From Pseudomonadota bacterium (lineage in GTDB: Bacteria; Pseudomonadota; Gammaproteobacteria; Burkholderiales; Burkholderiaceae_B), in contig JAFACG010000050.1 of NCBI GenBank assembly GCA_023425645.1, positions 62,001-126,000 on the forward strand: a DNA stretch of 64,000 nt. The letters are read 5' to 3'. Below the pieces are notes generated by a model. The model worked only from the letters and a program-made list of their open reading frames with translations. It made no database searches and was not told the DNA's origin. Position numbers and translations under genes: made by a program. Position 1 is the first letter of the stretch; each line of letters starts with the position of its first letter. Positions 1-8,457 of the stretch are shown here, one piece after another.

Positions 1-438
1 CTGGTTGGGGCTGCCCGCGCCCAGCGGGCGCAGGTGATCGCGCGTGGTCTGGTTGTAGTTCTCCACCAGGCGGCGGAAGTCCTCGGGCTCGAAGTGGTCG
101 CCGGCCACGATGGCGATGGCGCGGGCGTCGCCCGCCTGCACCGCGCGTATGGCGTGCTGCAGGATGTTCAGGCCGCTGGCCCCGCCATTGCTGTCGTCCA
201 TGATCCAGCGCGGCTGCAGGCCCAGCTTCCAGGCCAGGTCTATGGCCCGGTCCGGGCCGTGCGTGAAGGAAGCCACGCCCAGTCCGTCTATGTCGCTGGC
301 GCGCAGGCCGGCTTCCTCGAGCGCTTGGCGGAAAGCCAGGGCCAGCAGCTCGGACGTGCTGCGCTGGCTGCGCCGCGTGTAGCTGACTTCCGTGGCGCCC
401 AGCAGGCGCACATTGCCCAGATCGAATTGGCTTGTCAT
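1..438 (-). CDS. Thiolase-superfamily / lipid-transfer-like protein, N-terminal part
   Basis: The first 146 residues of a minus-strand protein run off the left edge, so the C-terminus is missing. The N-terminus (MTSQFDLGNVRLLGATEVSY) is followed by a stretch reading SDIDGLGVASFTHGP and then DDSNGGASGLNILQHAIRAV, the pattern of the N-terminal thiolase fold of acetyl-CoA acetyltransferase or sterol-carrier-like thiolases. These proteins often lack acyltransferase activity and work with CoA-ester pathways. The usual nucleophile cysteine position reads N-G-G-A in the visible part, which fits a non-classical thiolase, but alignment is needed. It starts 14 nt after the acyl-CoA ligase stop on the same strand, so the two are probably one operon. 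Confidence 0.75.
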   Translation of the reverse strand, partial: MTSQFDLGNVRLLGATEVSYTRRSQRSTSELLALAFRQALEEAGLRASDIDGLGVASFTHGPDRAIDLAWKLGLQPRWIMDDSNGGASGLNILQHAIRAVQAGDARAIAIVAGDHFEPEDFRRLVENYNQTTRDHLRPLGAGSPNQ

Positions 439-452
439 GCAGGGCTCCCGAA

Positions 453-2072
453 TCAGCGGCGGCGGACCTGGTAGCCGGCTTTCTCCCTGTCCCAGGTGGC
501 CGGACCCACGCCGCGGTCGCGCAGTGCGAACTTCTGGATCTTGCCGTTCTCGGTGGTCGGCAGGCGGTCGGTGAATTCGATGAAGCGGGGCACGGCGAAA
601 TACGGCAGGGTGCGCTCGCAATGGCCCAGCAGCTCTTCACAGCTTACCTGCGCATCGGGTCGCAGCACAATCATGGCCATGACCTCGTCCTCGGCCAGCT
701 CCGACTTGGCGGCGTAGACGGCCACCGTCTGCACGGCCGGATGGCTGGACAGCGCCTCTTCGACCTCGAAGGAAGAAATGTTCTCGCCGCGGCGCCGGAT
801 CATGTCCTTCAGGCGGTCCACGAAGCGGTAATAGCCGTCGGCGTCGCGCACCACCCGGTCGCCGGTGTGGAACCACAGGTTCTTCCAGGTCTCCACGGTC
901 TTTTCAGGCATGCCGTAATAGCCCAGGGCGAAGGCATAGGGCTCGTCGGCGCGCAGCAGCAGCTCGCCCACCTGGCCGTCGGGCAGTTCATTGTCGTTCT
1001 CGTCCACGACGCGGGCCTGGAAGCCGTCGGACAGGCGGCCCATGTAGCCGTTGCGCTGTTCCTCGATGCCGCGCCCCATCACGTAGTTGGTCTCGGTGGA
1101 ACCGAAGCCGTCCAGCAGGCGCATGCCGCAGCGTTCCAGGAATTGGGTGTGGAACTGCTCGGGCACGCCGGGGCCCAGGGCGATGCGCGTCTTGTGCAGT
1201 TTTTCAGCAGGCGTGACCGGCTTGGACAGCAGGATGGGCACCATGGCGCCCAGCAGGTAGGTGATGGTGGCGCCGGTCTCGTGCAGGGCGTCGAAGAAGC
1301 GGCTGGCCGAGAAACGGCGGTCCGCCACCATGCAGGCGTCGCTCACCAGGGCCTGGAAGAAGGTGTTGAGCGCATTGGTGTGGAACATGGGCAGGCAGGT
1401 GTAGAGCACGTCGTCAGGCCGCATGCCCAGCTTGCTGGCCGTGTAGATGCCCCACCAGTAGAACTGGGCATGCGGACACTGCACGCCTTTGGACGGGCCG
1501 GAGGTGCCCGAGGTGTACAGGATGGCCAGGGTGTCGCCAGGAGCAATGTCGGCCGGTTCGCAATAGTCGCCGGGCGCGGGCAGTTCGCAGGCGGGCACGT
1601 CCAGCGGCTGGGCGGCCTCTTCGCCGGGGATCAGCCAGGCCTGCGCCACGGCGGTGGCGCCCAGGTCGACTTCGGCCAGCAGCGGCGTCAGGTCGGTCTC
1701 CACCACCAGCAGCGTGGCGCCGCTGTTGCTCAGGATATGCTGCAGCTGCGCGCCGCGCGAGGCGGTATTGATGGGCACCACGATGGCGCCCAGCCAGCCG
1801 CAGCCCAGCACCATGTCCAGGAATTCGCGACGGTTGGTGCACAGCAGGGCCACGCGGTCCCCGCGCCGGATGCCGGCGGCGGCCAGACGGCTGGCGCTGG
1901 CGGCGGCCGCCTGCAGGGTCTGCGCGCCGGTGTAGCTGCTGCGGCGATCCGAGAACAGCGGCGCATCGCCCATGCGTTCGGCTCGCAGGCGCAGCAGCGC
2001 CGGCACGGTGCGCTGGGCGGCGGGCAAGGAATACAGCGGCAGTTGGGAAGCGGGAATCGAATGGGCTTGCAT
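453..2072 (-). CDS. AMP-dependent acyl-CoA synthetase (CaiC/long-chain ligase type)
   Basis: A 539-residue adenylate-forming enzyme that would activate a carboxylic acid to its CoA thioester with ATP. The phosphate-binding loop YTSGTSGPSKG lies at residues 186-196. The A5-type motif GFGSTE, the hinge region reading FHTGDRVVRD then DRLKDMIRRRGENIS, and the C-terminal lysine motif TENGKIQKFALR are all present, so both domains look intact. There is no signal peptide, so it is cytoplasmic. The thiolase-like gene follows 14 nt downstream, and a divergent Bug receptor lies 310 nt upstream, which suggests uptake, activation and breakdown of one organic acid. The substrate cannot be read from the sequence; crotonobetaine/carnitine-type acids are one possibility. 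Confidence 0.85.
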   Translation of the reverse strand: MQAHSIPASQLPLYSLPAAQRTVPALLRLRAERMGDAPLFSDRRSSYTGAQTLQAAAASASRLAAAGIRRGDRVALLCTNRREFLDMVLGCGWLGAIVVPINTASRGAQLQHILSNSGATLLVVETDLTPLLAEVDLGATAVAQAWLIPGEEAAQPLDVPACELPAPGDYCEPADIAPGDTLAILYTSGTSGPSKGVQCPHAQFYWWGIYTASKLGMRPDDVLYTCLPMFHTNALNTFFQALVSDACMVADRRFSASRFFDALHETGATITYLLGAMVPILLSKPVTPAEKLHKTRIALGPGVPEQFHTQFLERCGMRLLDGFGSTETNYVMGRGIEEQRNGYMGRLSDGFQARVVDENDNELPDGQVGELLLRADEPYAFALGYYGMPEKTVETWKNLWFHTGDRVVRDADGYYRFVDRLKDMIRRRGENISSFEVEEALSSHPAVQTVAVYAAKSELAEDEVMAMIVLRPDAQVSCEELLGHCERTLPYFAVPRFIEFTDRLPTTENGKIQKFALRDRGVGPATWDREKAGYQVRRR

Positions 2073-2382
2073 GGTTTGTCTCCCGGCGGCCGCGTGAAAC
2101 GGAGGCGGCGAGCCGATTTATATGGGTGGAATCACTAATACCGAACAAACAGTATACTGCAATATATTATTTTCAAATTCATTTCCTCAGCCGGAAAAAC
2201 CCGGAGTTCAGAGCGCGGCAAGGCGGGGCACATCGTCGCTGCGCCGTCCGGAAGAAATCGGCCATGGGGTGGAGGAGACAGGCGTTGCGCAACCACAAGG
2301 GGAGCCTGGCCTGCGAGTGCGTCCGCGCAAGCGGACATGACAATGACCTTGAACGAGCCCAGACGGGCTCCGGGGATGAACT
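2073..2382. promoter_or_regulatory. Divergent intergenic region with A+T-rich core and GTATAC dyad
   Basis: These 310 nt separate the acyl-CoA ligase (minus) from the Bug receptor (plus) and hold no credible gene. Positions 2117-2190 are strikingly A+T-rich for this genome and include the perfect 10-bp palindrome CAGTATACTG at 2150-2159. A GTATAC core is common in operators of FCD-type GntR regulators, and such a regulator is encoded at 5375-6043, but the link is inference. Both promoters are expected here; no clean -35/-10 pair was identified. Confidence 0.4.
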
Positions 2383-3339
2383 ATGAAGTTGTGGCTTAAA
2401 TTCGCAACCTGCTGCGCAGTGATGCTGGGCGCCCAGGCCCATGCCCAGGACAAGAACGTGACCTTGGTGGTGCCCTATCCGCCAGGCGGCGCCGCCGATC
2501 AGCTGGCGCGCGTGATCTCCCAGGAGATGGGCACGCGCTTCGGCCAGAAGGTGATCGTGGAGAACCGTCCGGGCGCCGGCGCCCAGGTGGCCATGAACGT
2601 GGTCAAGAACGCCAATCCGGCCGCCATGGGCACGGTGCTGTTCCTGGCCGACAGCGGCGCTTATTCGCTGAACCGCCACCTGTACAAGCGCCTGAACTAC
2701 AACGTGGCCACCGACCTGGTGCCCATGACCCTGGCCGCCAAGGCCCCTGTGTTCCTGCTGGTGAACAAGGACAGCCCCTACAAGAACGTGCAGGACCTGG
2801 TTGCGGCCGGCAAGCAGCAGGAACTGACCTACGGTTCGCCCGGCATGGGCACCGGCACCCATCTGCTGGGCGAGATGCTGCGCAAGGAAACGGGCGCGCG
2901 CCTGGTGCACGTGCCGTACAAGGGCGCCGGCCCGGCTCTGATCGATGCCGTCAGCGGCCAGATCGATTTCATCTTCGACGTGCTGACCGGCAGCCGCGGC
3001 TTCCTGGAAGACGGCCGCCTGCGCGCCATCGCCGCCGCCACGACCGAGCGCAGCCCGCTGCGCCCCAATGTGCCCACCATTGCCGAGAGCGGCATCCCCA
3101 ATGTGGCCTTCACGATCTGGTGGGGCATTTCCGCCAAGGCCGGCACGCCCGCCGACGACGTCTCGCGCCTGACCGAGCAACTGACGGCCGTGCTCAAGGA
3201 GCCCGAGGTGGTCAAGAAGTTCGTGGAGTTCGGCATCGAGATCCAGCCCTCGACTCCGCAGGAGTTTTCCGAGCTGATCGAGCATGACGCCAAAGCCATG
3301 GGCCCCATGATCCAGTCCTTGAACATCACCCTGGACTGA
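2383..3339 (+). CDS. Bug/TctC family periplasmic substrate-binding protein
   Basis: A 318-residue extracytoplasmic receptor. Residues 1-21 form a signal peptide ending AQAHAQ, and the mature part begins with the family signature VTLVVPYPPGGAADQLARV. Later the VHVPYKGAGPALIDAVSGQ block typical of Bug proteins is seen. Such receptors bind carboxylates or amides for tripartite tricarboxylate transporters, although most Bug genes, like this one, have no TctA/TctB membrane genes beside them. It is divergent from the acyl-CoA ligase, so the ligand may be the acid that enzyme activates. A strong intrinsic terminator follows 16 nt after the stop. Confidence 0.92.
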   Translation: MKLWLKFATCCAVMLGAQAHAQDKNVTLVVPYPPGGAADQLARVISQEMGTRFGQKVIVENRPGAGAQVAMNVVKNANPAAMGTVLFLADSGAYSLNRHLYKRLNYNVATDLVPMTLAAKAPVFLLVNKDSPYKNVQDLVAAGKQQELTYGSPGMGTGTHLLGEMLRKETGARLVHVPYKGAGPALIDAVSGQIDFIFDVLTGSRGFLEDGRLRAIAAATTERSPLRPNVPTIAESGIPNVAFTIWWGISAKAGTPADDVSRLTEQLTAVLKEPEVVKKFVEFGIEIQPSTPQEFSELIEHDAKAMGPMIQSLNITLD

Positions 3340-3355
3340 TCAAGCTGCAGTGAAG

Positions 3356-3382
3356 AAAGGCCGGCTTTAGCCGGCCTTTTTT
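3356..3382 (+). terminator. Rho-independent terminator after Bug receptor
   Basis: A perfect 10-bp stem, AAAGGCCGGC/GCCGGCCTTT, with a TTTA loop ends in a run of T. It lies directly downstream of the receptor stop codon on the same strand. Confidence 0.93.
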
Positions 3383-3434
3383 ATTGGGTCCCGTCCTGAA
3401 TCCGCCGGGCGGCTTGTTGAGCGCAGGCAGGAGG

Positions 3435-3465
3435 GCCGCGCTCTTGCCTCAAGGCTGAGCGCGGC
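3435..3465 (-). terminator. GC-rich hairpin downstream of chemoreceptor gene
   Basis: A 9-bp perfect stem, GCCGCGCTC/GAGCGCGGC, with a small inner GCC/GGC stem, lies 12 nt past the stop codon of the minus-strand chemoreceptor. There is no T-run after it, so it is either a weak terminator or a 3-prime-end stabilising hairpin. Confidence 0.4.
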
Positions 3466-3477
3466 ATGGGCTTGTCG

Positions 3478-5217
3478 TTACACGGTGCTTATCTGCCTGG
3501 CGTGACTGTTGGCCGTCAATGCCGCCGGCATGGACCTGGCGCCACGTCCAGCCTGGAGCTTGAATACCGCCACGGCCTGCACCAGATTCTGCGCCTGGCT
3601 CTTGAGGCTGCCGGCGGCGGCCGCCATTTCCTCGACCAGCGCGGCGTTCTGCTGGGTGACCCCATCCATTTGCGCGACGGCTTCGCCTATCTGGCTGACG
3701 CCAGTGCTCTGCTCGCTGCTGGCGGCGCTGATCTCGCCCATGATGTCGGTGACGCGGCGGATCGAGGCCACCACATGCGTCATGGTCTCGCCCGCCTTGT
3801 CCACCAGCTGGGCGCCCTGGCCCACGCGCTCGACGCTGGCGGTGATCAAGTCCTTGATCTCCTTGGCGGCCTGGGCGCTGCGCTGGGCGAGGGAACGCAC
3901 TTCGCCGGCCACGACGGCGAAGCCCTTGCCTTGTTCGCCCGCGCGGGCGGCTTCCACCGCCGCGTTCAATGCCAGGATGTTGGTCTGGAACGCGATGCCG
4001 TCGATGACGCTGATGATGTCGGCAATCTTCTGGCTCGACGCATTGATGCCTTTCATGGTGTCCACCACTTCGGCCACCACGCTGCCGCCTTGCTCGGCCA
4101 CGGTACTGGCGTTCATGGCAAGCTGGTTGGCCTGGTGCGCGTTGTCGGCGTTCTGCCTGACGGTGGCGGACAGTTCCTCCATGGACGCGGCCGTCTCTTC
4201 CAGCGCGCTGGCCTGGCTTGCGGTACGCGCGCTCAGGTCGTGGTTGCCCTGGGCGATCTGGGAGCTGGCGGCCGCCACCGAATCGCTGCCCTGGCGCACC
4301 GTGGAGACGACCTCCACCAGGCTGGATTGCATGCGTCCCAGGGCGCTCATGAGCTGCGCCACCTCGTCGCGGCCGCTGGCGACGATCTGGTTCGTCAGGT
4401 CGCCCCGCGCCACGTCGTCGGCCACTTGCACCGCCTGGCGCATGGAGGCGATCACGCTGCTGAACATGCTCCACAGCATCATGAAGAACAGGCCCAGCGC
4501 GGCGGCGCCGCTGATCAGCTGGATCATGACCCAGCGCGCCGCGGCATCTTGCGCGGCCGCGATGGCGCCGCTGGTGCGGGCGTCCAGCAACTGGAAGAAG
4601 GCGCTCACGGGTTCCATGATCCTGGCCTTGGTGCGGTGATAGTCGGCGTTGTTGACCAGTTCGCGCGCCTTGTCCAGGTCGGGCTCCCCCTTGACGAAGC
4701 CGCCCGTGCCGTCGGGCGCCAGACCCTTGACCAGGTTCATGGCCTGCATTTCAGTCTGGGCCAGGGCGGCCGACTTGTCGGCGGCCTCGCTGAGCTTGGC
4801 CATTTCGGCATCGGAAAAGCCGGCCTGCCGCATCATGTCCAGCAGCGCCACGGCCGGGCCGCTCTGGCCGGGCACGGCAATGTCGGCGGCGCGGAAATCC
4901 CAGTAGATGCCTTCGTAGCCGGCCGGGCGGGGCAGCTTGCCGGCGCGGATGTCGACGACCTCCTTGTATTGCTGCTCCCAGCGTGCGTCGCCCGTGCTCA
5001 CATAGCTGCGGACCAGCCGGGTCAGGTCGTCGGAGTTGTGGCGCAGTTCATTGGCCAGTATGTAGGAGGTATAACGTTGCTGATAGGCCTGTGCTACAGC
5101 GCCGGTGGCCTGGTTTACGTTCCATTGCGTCACGGCCAGGATGCCGATGACGACCAGGAGCAAGCCTGCCAGAACCATCAGCTTCTGGCGCAGGCGCAAA
5201 TTATTGAGGAAGGACAT
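3478..5217 (-). CDS. Methyl-accepting chemotaxis protein
   Basis: A 579-residue transmembrane chemoreceptor. TM1 is at about residues 13-31, a periplasmic four-helix-type ligand domain at 32-228, TM2 at about 229-250, HAMP at 251-300, and the coiled-coil signalling domain after that. The highly conserved tip is at about 405-445 ([15 protein letters not shown] then [19 protein letters not shown]). The C-terminus has no NWETF-like CheR-binding pentapeptide. The ATG at 5217 is preferred to longer frames because an AAGGCG ribosome-binding site lies 5-10 nt before it. No other chemotaxis genes are in the window, so it is an orphan receptor. The ligand is unknown. Confidence 0.93.
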   Translation of the reverse strand: MSFLNNLRLRQKLMVLAGLLLVVIGILAVTQWNVNQATGAVAQAYQQRYTSYILANELRHNSDDLTRLVRSYVSTGDARWEQQYKEVVDIRAGKLPRPAGYEGIYWDFRAADIAVPGQSGPAVALLDMMRQAGFSDAEMAKLSEAADKSAALAQTEMQAMNLVKGLAPDGTGGFVKGEPDLDKARELVNNADYHRTKARIMEPVSAFFQLLDARTSGAIAAAQDAAARWVMIQLISGAAALGLFFMMLWSMFSSVIASMRQAVQVADDVARGDLTNQIVASGRDEVAQLMSALGRMQSSLVEVVSTVRQGSDSVAAASSQIAQGNHDLSARTASQASALEETAASMEELSATVRQNADNAHQANQLAMNASTVAEQGGSVVAEVVDTMKGINASSQKIADIISVIDGIAFQTNILALNAAVEAARAGEQGKGFAVVAGEVRSLAQRSAQAAKEIKDLITASVERVGQGAQLVDKAGETMTHVVASIRRVTDIMGEISAASSEQSTGVSQIGEAVAQMDGVTQQNAALVEEMAAAAGSLKSQAQNLVQAVAVFKLQAGRGARSMPAALTANSHARQISTV

Positions 5218-5244
5218 GGTGCGCCTTTTTTGTCGTATCAAGAT

Positions 5245-5267
5245 GGCCCGATGCATGGCATCGGGCC
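5245..5267 (-). promoter_or_regulatory. Perfect hairpin in leader of chemoreceptor gene
   Basis: GGCCCGATGC/GCATCGGGCC forms a perfect 10-bp stem with a 3-nt loop. It lies 28 nt upstream of the chosen chemoreceptor start. No T-run follows on either strand, so a terminator is unlikely. It could stabilise the mRNA or be a protein-binding dyad. Confidence 0.4.
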
Positions 5268-5374
5268 GTTGGAAGGGGCTGCCCTGCTGCGTTTGCCTAG
5301 GATGCGCGCTGCAGGGCGGATACGGTTACGACATCGGTTTTTAGGGCTTTAGTCCGGCCTTGTTGGGGTTTTCA

Positions 5375-6043
5375 TCAGGCCAGCAGCTCGGCCTGTTTCA
5401 TGCAGTAGGCGGCGCTGCAGATCAGCAGGTTCTCGTGGATCAGCGCAGCGGCCTGGTCGGCCTGGCGCTGGCGGAAGGCCTGGCAGATGCCCTGGGCGCG
5501 CTGCAGGGTGCCCAGGCGGAAGTCCGCATCCTGCAGGCAGGCGATGCGAGCCTGGTCGGCGCGGTCGTGCAGGCGCTCCATGGTGTCCACCAGCTGCTTG
5601 TTGGGCACCATATTGATCCAGGCGCTGCGAAAGGACCAGTTGGCCTGGATGTTGTCCAGCGGATCGCCCTGCTGGTGGGTGGCCTCGATGCGCGCCACGG
5701 CGTGTTCCATGGCCAGCAGACCCATGGCGCTCTGGTTCTGGCAGGCGGAACGGGCGGCGGCCGGCTCCAGCAGCAGGCGCACGGAGAAGATGTCCTCGAT
5801 GTCCTGCGGGGTGTAGACCTTGAGCACGAAGCCGCGCGAGGTGCTGTCCAGCATGCCTTCGTTCTTGAGCTGCAGCAGGGCTTCGCGCACGGGCATGCGC
5901 GAGACATTCAGGCTGGAGGCGATTTCGTTGTCCACCAGCCGCACGTCAAAGCCGATCTTGCCCAGGGCGATGTCCTGGCGCAGCATGCCGTAGACCTGTT
6001 CGCGGATGTTGGGTTCGCGTTTCTTGTAAGGGGAAGCAGCCAT
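5375..6043 (-). CDS. GntR family transcriptional regulator (FCD subfamily)
   Basis: A 222-residue regulator. Residues about 12-75 form the winged helix-turn-helix (VDNEIASSLNVSRMPVREAL is the typical recognition region), and residues about 85-210 form an all-helical FCD effector domain. In FCD proteins a D..FH motif starts the metal/carboxylate site; here the same place reads N..FR (QANWSFRSAW), so metal binding may be altered. It is transcribed towards the chemoreceptor gene and is divergent from the LysR gene. GntR/FCD regulators usually control organic-acid catabolism. Its target is unknown; the ligase/Bug promoter near 2150 is one candidate because it holds a GTATAC dyad. Confidence 0.9.
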   Translation of the reverse strand: MAASPYKKREPNIREQVYGMLRQDIALGKIGFDVRLVDNEIASSLNVSRMPVREALLQLKNEGMLDSTSRGFVLKVYTPQDIEDIFSVRLLLEPAAARSACQNQSAMGLLAMEHAVARIEATHQQGDPLDNIQANWSFRSAWINMVPNKQLVDTMERLHDRADQARIACLQDADFRLGTLQRAQGICQAFRQRQADQAAALIHENLLICSAAYCMKQAELLA

Positions 6044-6205
6044 GAATGCAGCGGCGCAAGGCGCGCGGAAAAAGAGAAGATGACGACGGGCTATAGGATA
6101 ACAAGGAAGCGCGTCGCGCCGATCCGTTTTATGCTAGCGCTGGCGGGCCCGTCCCGGATGAGTACCCGGCGGGCGCCATGAACAATGGAACAGGAGGGCT
6201 GCCCG

Positions 6206-7099
6206 GTGCGCTGGCGGCACGTGGAAATCTTCGATGCGATCTGCCGGGGCGGGACCCTGACGGAGGCGGCGCGCCTGCTGCACATCTCCCAGCCGGCCGC
6301 CAGCAAGCTGCTGGCCACGGCGGAAATGCAGCTGGGCTTTCGCCTGTTCGACCGCGTGCGCGGTCGCCTGGTGCCGACCCGCGAGGCGGGCATCCTGGCC
6401 CCGCACGTGGCGCGCCTGCACCAGGAACTGGGCGACGTGGGCCGGCTGGCGCGCAATCTGCGCTTTCATCATCAGGGCTTGTGGCGCATCGGCAGCAGCC
6501 CCGCCTTCGGCCTGGAGCTGCTGCCCGTGGCGGTGAGCCGCTGCCGCCAGGCCCATCCGGCCATGAGCTTCGAGCTGCGCACGCACCACAGCGGCGAGCT
6601 CCTGCAGGCCCTGGAAACCCGCGATCTGGACATGGTCGTCACCTTCGACCAGGGCGAGCATCCGGGCGTGCAGCGCCAGGTGCTGGCCGCGACGCAGCTG
6701 GTGCATGTCGCCCCGCCCGAAGCGCCCGCCTTGCGTTCCTGGGAGGACATGGCGCAACGCTCCTTCATCGCCCTCGATGCGCATGATCCGGTGGGCGCCA
6801 TGGTGGAGCGCCTGCTGGAAGCCCACGTGCCCGATTTCGCGCCCGTCATGCGGGTGCAGACGCATTACGTGGCCTGCTCGCTGGTACTGCAGGGAGCAGG
6901 CGAGGCGCTGGTGGACCTGGTCACGGCGCGCGCCATGCAGCGTCCGGGCCTGCGCCTGCATCGCCTGCCGCAGGCCCTGGACGTGCCCGTCAGCGTGCTG
7001 ACCGTGCAGGACGACGCCGGCTCGGGCTCGCGCCAGGTCGTGCTGGATCACATACGTCAGGCCCTGCTGGAGTGCCGCTTTCCAGAGGAAGCAGCGTAG
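6206..7099 (+). CDS. LysR family transcriptional regulator upstream of dadA
   Basis: A 297-residue LysR-type regulator. The N-terminal winged helix-turn-helix covers about residues 1-60 (GTLTEAARLLHISQPAASKL), and a periplasmic-binding-protein-like effector domain covers about 85-290. The GTG at 6206 is preferred: AGGAGG at 6193-6198 lies about 8 nt before it, and VRWRHVEIFDAI is a usual LysR beginning. An ATG at 6185 would add seven residues, but then the AGGAGG would be inside the gene. The dadA-like gene follows on the same strand, and a palindrome with T-N11-A spacing lies in the gap, so this protein probably controls dadA and responds to an amino acid. Confidence 0.92.
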   Translation: MRWRHVEIFDAICRGGTLTEAARLLHISQPAASKLLATAEMQLGFRLFDRVRGRLVPTREAGILAPHVARLHQELGDVGRLARNLRFHHQGLWRIGSSPAFGLELLPVAVSRCRQAHPAMSFELRTHHSGELLQALETRDLDMVVTFDQGEHPGVQRQVLAATQLVHVAPPEAPALRSWEDMAQRSFIALDAHDPVGAMVERLLEAHVPDFAPVMRVQTHYVACSLVLQGAGEALVDLVTARAMQRPGLRLHRLPQALDVPVSVLTVQDDAGSGSRQVVLDHIRQALLECRFPEEAA

Positions 7100-7104
7100 C
7101 CATT

Positions 7105-7123
7105 CCATAACCCAGGGTTATGG
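7105..7123. promoter_or_regulatory. LysR-type operator candidate (T-N11-A palindrome)
   Basis: CCATAACCC-A-GGGTTATGG is a perfect inverted repeat with 9-bp arms, just after the LysR stop codon and upstream of dadA. Its core ATAAC-N5-GTTAT has the T-N11-A form of LysR-regulator boxes (T7108, A7120). Binding by the LysR protein encoded at 6206-7099 is inferred. Confidence 0.6.
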
Positions 7124-7163
7124 AGCGCGCTGATTTTTCATTGGCCCGCGCCGGGCCGGGAAC

Positions 7164-7197
7164 GCAGAATACGGACCAGTTATCGGGAGTATTCTGC
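7164..7197 (+). promoter_or_regulatory. Leader hairpin enclosing the dadA ribosome-binding site
   Basis: GCAGAATAC (7164-7172) and GTATTCTGC (7189-7197) are perfect 9-bp inverted repeats around a 16-nt loop. The second arm ends at the base before the ATG, and the GGGAG ribosome-binding site is at the loop edge. The hairpin could affect translation, or the dyad could be a second regulator site. Confidence 0.45.
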
Positions 7198-8445
7198 ATG
7201 CACGTTTGTATCATCGGCGCCGGCGTCATCGGCATGAGCACGGCTTTCATGTTGCGCCAGAAGGGGGTGCGCGTCACGGTGCTGGAGGCCGGGCCGCAGG
7301 TGGCCGGCGGCACCAGCTTTGCCAACGGCGGCCAGCTCAGCTACAGCTATGTGGCGCCGCTGGCCGATCCGGGCGTCTTCAAGGACTTGCCGCGCTGGCT
7401 GCTGAAGAAAGACTCGCCGCTGCGCTTCCGGCCGGCGCTGGATCCGCAGCAGTGGCGTTGGCTGGCCCATTTCCTGCAATTGTGCCGGGGCGACGTGGTG
7501 CGCCAGTCCACGGCGCAGATGCTGACCTTGTCCTACCTGAGCCGCGATGTGCTGCACGACTGGCAGGCCCGCTTCGGCCTGGAATTCGCCCACCAGACCA
7601 ACGGCAAGCTGATCGTGTTCCGCAGCGCCGGTCCTTTCGAGCATGCGCGCGAGCAGGCGCGGCTGCAGGCGGAGCTGGGTTCTTCGCAGCAGGTGCTGGA
7701 AGCGGACGAGGTGCTGGCGCTGGAGCCGTCTCTGCAGGCCCTGGGTCCCCGCCTGAAGGGGGCCATCTACACGCCCAGCGAAGAGGCCGGCGACACCCGC
7801 CTGTTCTGCCAAGCCCTGCATTCCCGCCTGGAAAACAATCCGGACTACCAGCTTGTGCTGAACCAGCCCGTGCAGAGCTTCGTGCGCGAAGGGCGCGACG
7901 TGCGCGCCGTGCTCACGCCGCAGGGAGAACTGCAGGCGGATCAGTTCGTGGTGGCCGGCGGCATGGGAACGGTGCCCTTGCTGCGCCAGTTGGGCGGCCG
8001 GCCCCTGATCTATCCGCTCAAGGGCTACAGCCTGAGTCTGCCGCTGGCGGGCCTGGCCCAGCCTGTGCCCGCGATCAGCGTGACCGACTACGAGCGGCGC
8101 ATCGTCTACGCCCGCCTGGGCGAGGTGCTGCGCATGGCCGCCATGGTGGACATCGGATTCGGCGGCCTGGACATTCCGTCGGCGCGCATGGCCGGGTTCA
8201 AGCAGCAGGTGAACGAACTGTTTCCCGGCCTGCCTCTGGAGCAGGCGCAGACCTGGGCGGGTCTGCGTCCGGCCACGCCTTCGGGCAAGCCGGTCATCGG
8301 GGCCAGCAGGCTGGCGGGAAGGTTGTGGATCAATGCCGGGCATGGGGCCCTGGGTTTCACCCTGGCCTGCGGCAGCGCCGCGCTGCTGGCGGCGCGCATG
8401 CTGGGCGAGGCCGCGCCCATCGACGACGCGCCTTTCCGCCCCTGA
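7198..8445 (+). CDS. dadA: D-amino acid dehydrogenase, small subunit type (DadA-like)
   Basis: A 415-residue FAD oxidoreductase of the DAO family that would deaminate D-amino acids to 2-oxo acids and pass electrons to the respiratory chain at the inner membrane. The N-terminal dinucleotide fold reads VCIIGAGVIGMSTAF (residues 3-17). The DadA-type blocks GTSFANGGQLSYSYVAP, YPLKGYSL and AWAGLRPATPSGKPVIG, and the C-terminal NAGHGALGFTLACGS, are all present. ATG 7198 is chosen because GGGAG lies 8 nt before it and the flavin-binding strand starts at once. The LysR gene 98 nt upstream probably regulates it. No alanine racemase gene is beside it, unlike classical dad operons. Confidence 0.87.
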   Translation: MHVCIIGAGVIGMSTAFMLRQKGVRVTVLEAGPQVAGGTSFANGGQLSYSYVAPLADPGVFKDLPRWLLKKDSPLRFRPALDPQQWRWLAHFLQLCRGDVVRQSTAQMLTLSYLSRDVLHDWQARFGLEFAHQTNGKLIVFRSAGPFEHAREQARLQAELGSSQQVLEADEVLALEPSLQALGPRLKGAIYTPSEEAGDTRLFCQALHSRLENNPDYQLVLNQPVQSFVREGRDVRAVLTPQGELQADQFVVAGGMGTVPLLRQLGGRPLIYPLKGYSLSLPLAGLAQPVPAISVTDYERRIVYARLGEVLRMAAMVDIGFGGLDIPSARMAGFKQQVNELFPGLPLEQAQTWAGLRPATPSGKPVIGASRLAGRLWINAGHGALGFTLACGSAALLAARMLGEAAPIDDAPFRP

Positions 8446-8457
8446 GGCCGACACGTC

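Noticed and set aside
432..2138. Long open frame on the plus strand over the acyl-CoA ligase (568 codons).
   Set aside because: It is antisense to a clear enzyme, is rich in A, G, H, Q and R as typical of GC-rich shadow frames, and has no recognisable domains.
5340..5375. Possible flagellar sigma-28 promoter (TAAA plus CCGAT) before the chemoreceptor gene.
   Set aside because: The spacing between the two boxes is about 10 nt and not the usual 15.
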